Source of the DNA: an uncultured Taibaiella sp.
GTDB taxonomy: Bacteria; Bacteroidota; Bacteroidia; Chitinophagales; Chitinophagaceae
Length of the DNA stretch: 8,589 nucleotides
Assembly (NCBI GenBank): GCA_937871155.1
Contig: CALMXV010000485.1
Span: 1 to 8,589, forward strand
Direction of reading: 5' to 3'
Each line of letters opens with the position of its first letter. The first letter of the stretch is position 1. A model generated the notes under the pieces. It searched no databases. It was not told the DNA's origin and saw nothing but the letters and a program-made list of their open reading frames with translations. Both the position numbers and the translations under genes were made by a program. Shown here piece after piece: positions 6,255 to 8,589 of this stretch.

Positions 6255-7022
6255 TTATTCAGTACTACCCGCAAAAGTAGCACCTAAGTATTCGCGATTC
6301 ATTAGTGCAATATTATCTAATGAGATTCCTTTAGGACATTCTGCTTCGCAGGCTCCAATATTCGTACAGCTACCAAAGCCTTCTTTATCCATCTGTGCAA
6401 TCATGTTCGTAGCTCTTACTTTAGCTTCTGGGCGCCCTTGTGGCAACAACGCTAAGTGGGATGCTTTAGCAGATACAAATAACATAGCAGAGGCATTAGG
6501 GCAAGCCGCAACACAAGCACCACAACCGATACATGCTGCCGCAGCAAAACTCTCATCAGCTTTTTGTTTTTCAATTGGAAGGCAGTTGGCGTCTTGTGCA
6601 TTTCCAGTATTGACAGAGATATAACCACCCGACTCTATGATACGGTCAAAAGAGGTACGATCTACTACTAAATCCTTAATCACAGGGAAAGCATTGGCTC
6701 TCCAAGGCTCTACAACTATGGTATCTCCATCTTTGTATTCACGCATGTGCAATTGGCAAGTAGTAGTTTGCTGCCAAGGCCCATGTGCGCGACCATTGAT
6801 ATGCATACTACACATACCACAGATACCTTCTCTACAATCATGGTCAAAAGCTATCGGTTCTTTTCCTTCAGCAATCAACTGCTCATTTAGAACATCAAAC
6901 ATTTCCAGAAAGGACATTTCAGAAGAAATATTTTTTACTTGGAAGGTTTCAAAACCACCTTTAGTTCTTGAGTTTTTTTGTTTCCACACTTTCAAAGTGA
7001 GATTCATGCTATAATGTTCCAT
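6255..7022 (-). CDS. sdhB: Succinate dehydrogenase/fumarate reductase iron-sulfur subunit
   Basis: The electron-transfer subunit of membrane complex II, carrying electrons from the SdhA flavin to the quinone-reducing cytochrome b subunit. All cluster ligands are visible in the 255 residues: the plant-type [2Fe-2S] site C63, C68, C71 and C89 ([10 protein letters not shown] ... TTTC); the [12 protein letters not shown] motif (C164, C167, C170, C174); and [12 protein letters not shown] (C219, C225, C229). By homology C164, C167, C170 and C229 hold [4Fe-4S], and C174, C219 and C225 hold [3Fe-4S]. Two starts are possible: the ATG at 7022 (MEHYS...) or the ATG at 7007 (MNLTLKVW), which fits the usual Bacteroidetes N-terminus better; I suspect 7007. 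It follows sdhA on the same strand with about 100 bp between and no terminator, so the two are probably co-transcribed. Confidence 0.96.
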   Translation of the reverse strand: MEHYSMNLTLKVWKQKNSRTKGGFETFQVKNISSEMSFLEMFDVLNEQLIAEGKEPIAFDHDCREGICGMCSMHINGRAHGPWQQTTTCQLHMREYKDGDTIVVEPWRANAFPVIKDLVVDRTSFDRIIESGGYISVNTGNAQDANCLPIEKQKADESFAAAACIGCGACVAACPNASAMLFVSAKASHLALLPQGRPEAKVRATNMIAQMDKEGFGSCTNIGACEAECPKGISLDNIALMNREYLGATFAGSTE

Positions 7023-7123
7023 CGATATATTACTGAAGTATGAAAGCTTTTTTACTATTGATTTGAGCTTTTGACTTCTTGATTATAATGGTTAATGATT
7101 TTATGACTAATCTGTATTTACTA

Positions 7124-8589
7124 TTATTTATACGAACGTTGAGTTGGGTGAACTACTTCGTAATCTAAAGCTTCTTTGTGAAGTTCAAAATTGCTATCCC
7201 CTTTATATTCCCAAGCTGATACGTGTAAGAATTTATCATCTTGGCGCATTGCTTCGCCTTCGTCAGTTTGATACTCTTCACGAAAGTGACCACCACAGCT
7301 TTCGTTTCTATCCAATGCATCCATACACATCAATTCGCCCAATTCCATAAAGTCGGCTACGCGATTGGCTTTGTCTAGTTCGGGGTTAAATTCGTTAATT
7401 TCACCAGGGATACGAACATTGCTCCAAAACTCTTTTCGTAAAGCTTTGATTTCTTCTATAGCCTCTTTCAGTCCGTTAGCATTTCTAGCCATACCACATT
7501 TGTCCCACATGATTTTACCAAGGCGTTTATGGAAGCTTTCTACACTTTCAGTTCCTTTGATGTTCATGAGTTTTTCAATACGTTCACGAACTTGGTTTTC
7601 TGCTTCTACAAATGCCAGATGATCCGTAGGGATTGCTTTCGTACGAATATCATCTGCCAAATTGTTGCCTAAAGTATAAGGAATCACGAAGTAACCATCG
7701 GCAAGACCTTGCATCAAGGCTGAAGCACCTAAGCGGTTAGCACCGTGGTCGCTAAAGTTCGCTTCACCTAAGGCATATAAGCCCGGTACTGTGGTTTGTA
7801 ATTCATAATCTACCCAAATACCTCCCATGGTATAGTGAACTGCAGGATAGATACGCATAGGCACTTCATAAGGGTTTTCTCCGGTAATCTTCGCATACAT
7901 GTCGAAAAGGTTACCGTATTTTTCTTTTACCACTTCTTTACCCATCGCGATGATTTGATCTTTGCTAGGGTTAGACAGTTGTTGTTTGCTAGCTTCTACT
8001 TTACCGTATCTTTCAATAGCGGAAGCAAAATCTAAGAATACCGCTTGCTTAGAAGATCCTACGCCATATCCGGCATCACATCTTTCTTTAGCAGCTCTAC
8101 TAGCCACATCACGTGGTACCAAGTTACCAAAAGCAGGGTATCTTCTTTCTAAGTAATAGTCTCTTTCTTCTTCAGGAATATCGGTTGCCTTACGAGTATC
8201 GTTTTGTTTTTTAGGCACCCATATACGTCCATCGTTACGAAGACTTTCTGACATCAAAGTCAACTTCGATTGATGGTCTCCGCTTACAGGAATACAAGTT
8301 GGGTGAATTTGAGTATAACAAGGGTTGCCGAAGAAAGCTCCTTTTTTATGAGCCTTCCAAGCTGCCGTTACGTTACTGCCCATCGCATTGGTAGAAAGAT
8401 AGAATACATTTCCATAACCACCGCTACACAATAAAACGGCATGACCAAAATGGCGTTCTAATTCACCGCTCACTAAATCACGTGCAATGATACCACGGCA
8501 TTTTCCTTCAATAGTAACGATATCCAACATCTCATGACGAGAGTATTGTTTTACATTACCTAATGCAACTTGACGCTCTAATGCTTGAT
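7124..8589 (-). CDS. sdhA: Succinate dehydrogenase/fumarate reductase flavoprotein subunit, 5' end cut by window edge
   Basis: The catalytic FAD subunit of complex II, oxidising succinate to fumarate (or the reverse). The minus frame stays open to the right edge, so the ATG at 8530 (MLDIVTIEG) is internal, not a start; 19 more residues ([11 protein letters not shown]...) precede it. Of a protein of about 640 residues, the C-terminal 487 are seen; the N-terminal dinucleotide-binding motif and the FAD-linking histidine are outside. Visible active-site features, numbered from the window edge, are IHPT (H95), SESLRNDG (E114, R117), VPRDVASRA (R159, the likely proton-shuttle arginine), VHYTMGG (H251) and [10 protein letters not shown] (R284). 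The [19 protein letters not shown] form is typical of the B. subtilis/Bacteroides/Wolinella-like group, which uses a single diheme cytochrome b subunit, so sdhC is expected just beyond the right edge. Confidence 0.96.
   Translation of the reverse strand, partial: QALERQVALGNVKQYSRHEMLDIVTIEGKCRGIIARDLVSGELERHFGHAVLLCSGGYGNVFYLSTNAMGSNVTAAWKAHKKGAFFGNPCYTQIHPTCIPVSGDHQSKLTLMSESLRNDGRIWVPKKQNDTRKATDIPEEERDYYLERRYPAFGNLVPRDVASRAAKERCDAGYGVGSSKQAVFLDFASAIERYGKVEASKQQLSNPSKDQIIAMGKEVVKEKYGNLFDMYAKITGENPYEVPMRIYPAVHYTMGGIWVDYELQTTVPGLYALGEANFSDHGANRLGASALMQGLADGYFVIPYTLGNNLADDIRTKAIPTDHLAFVEAENQVRERIEKLMNIKGTESVESFHKRLGKIMWDKCGMARNANGLKEAIEEIKALRKEFWSNVRIPGEINEFNPELDKANRVADFMELGELMCMDALDRNESCGGHFREEYQTDEGEAMRQDDKFLHVSAWEYKGDSNFELHKEALDYEVVHPTQRSYK

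Noticed and set aside
6403..7014. Two plus-strand open frames antisense to sdhB
   Set aside because: They mirror the cysteine-rich SdhB sequence, which has all its cluster motifs on the minus strand; they are shadows.
7971..7985. GTTAGAC half-site like the receptor operator
   Set aside because: It lies inside the sdhA coding sequence and lacks the second arm.
7144..8156. Several plus-strand open frames antisense to sdhA
   Set aside because: SdhA is clearly coding on the minus strand with intact active-site motifs, and the opposing frames have no family resemblance.
1..8589. CRISPR arrays, tRNA or rRNA genes, transposases, toxin-antitoxin or defence genes
   Set aside because: None could be seen on either strand; the genes present are mostly housekeeping and envelope functions.

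Overview
The window comes from a Bacteroidota genome, AT-rich by eye and most likely a free-living member of the Cytophagia/Chitinophagia/Flavobacteriia part of the phylum. Four things point there: a PorP/SprF-family outer-membrane protein (a family tied to type IX secretion and gliding), a TonB-dependent receptor with an N-terminal CarboxypepD_reg-like domain, the Bacteroidetes forms of PurM and of SdhA/SdhB, and promoter-like sites of the phylum-specific type TTG-N19/20-TAnnTTTG with no convincing Shine-Dalgarno sequences.

Layout. Positions 1-996 (minus) hold the first 332 residues of an AIR synthase (PurM-type), running off the left edge. Divergent from it, 1155-1760 (plus) encodes a 3-methyladenine DNA glycosylase of the AAG/MPG family. 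A 12-bp-arm hairpin (1794-1826) separates it from the convergent PorP/SprF-family gene (1862-2905, minus). A 385-bp gene-free region (2906-3290) carries the divergent promoters of porP and of a 765-residue TonB-dependent receptor (3291-5588, plus). The receptor promoter has a perfect 7+2+7 palindrome lying between its two promoter elements, a layout expected of a repressor operator. Downstream on the same strand is a 129-residue DUF1801 protein (5676-6065), followed at once by a 107-bp imperfect inverted repeat. After a clear intrinsic terminator (6200-6227, minus) come sdhB (6255-7022, minus) and a 5'-truncated sdhA (7124 to the right edge, minus), in the usual sdhA-sdhB transcription order.

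How the genes relate. Most of the window is housekeeping: purine synthesis, base-excision repair and respiratory complex II. The part with the most regulatory interest is 3235-6171: a receptor predicted to import a scarce, TonB-dependent ligand (possibly a metal or metal complex), controlled by a palindromic operator, with a DUF1801 gene next to it. DUF1801 includes the frataxin-like iron chaperone of Bacillus subtilis, so a metal link is possible but unproven. No CRISPR array, tRNA, rRNA, transposase or evident defence system is visible, and I see no complete novel multi-gene system. The best leads are the operator, the cysteine-containing receptor plug, the nine-G tract in purM and the inverted repeat after the DUF1801 gene.
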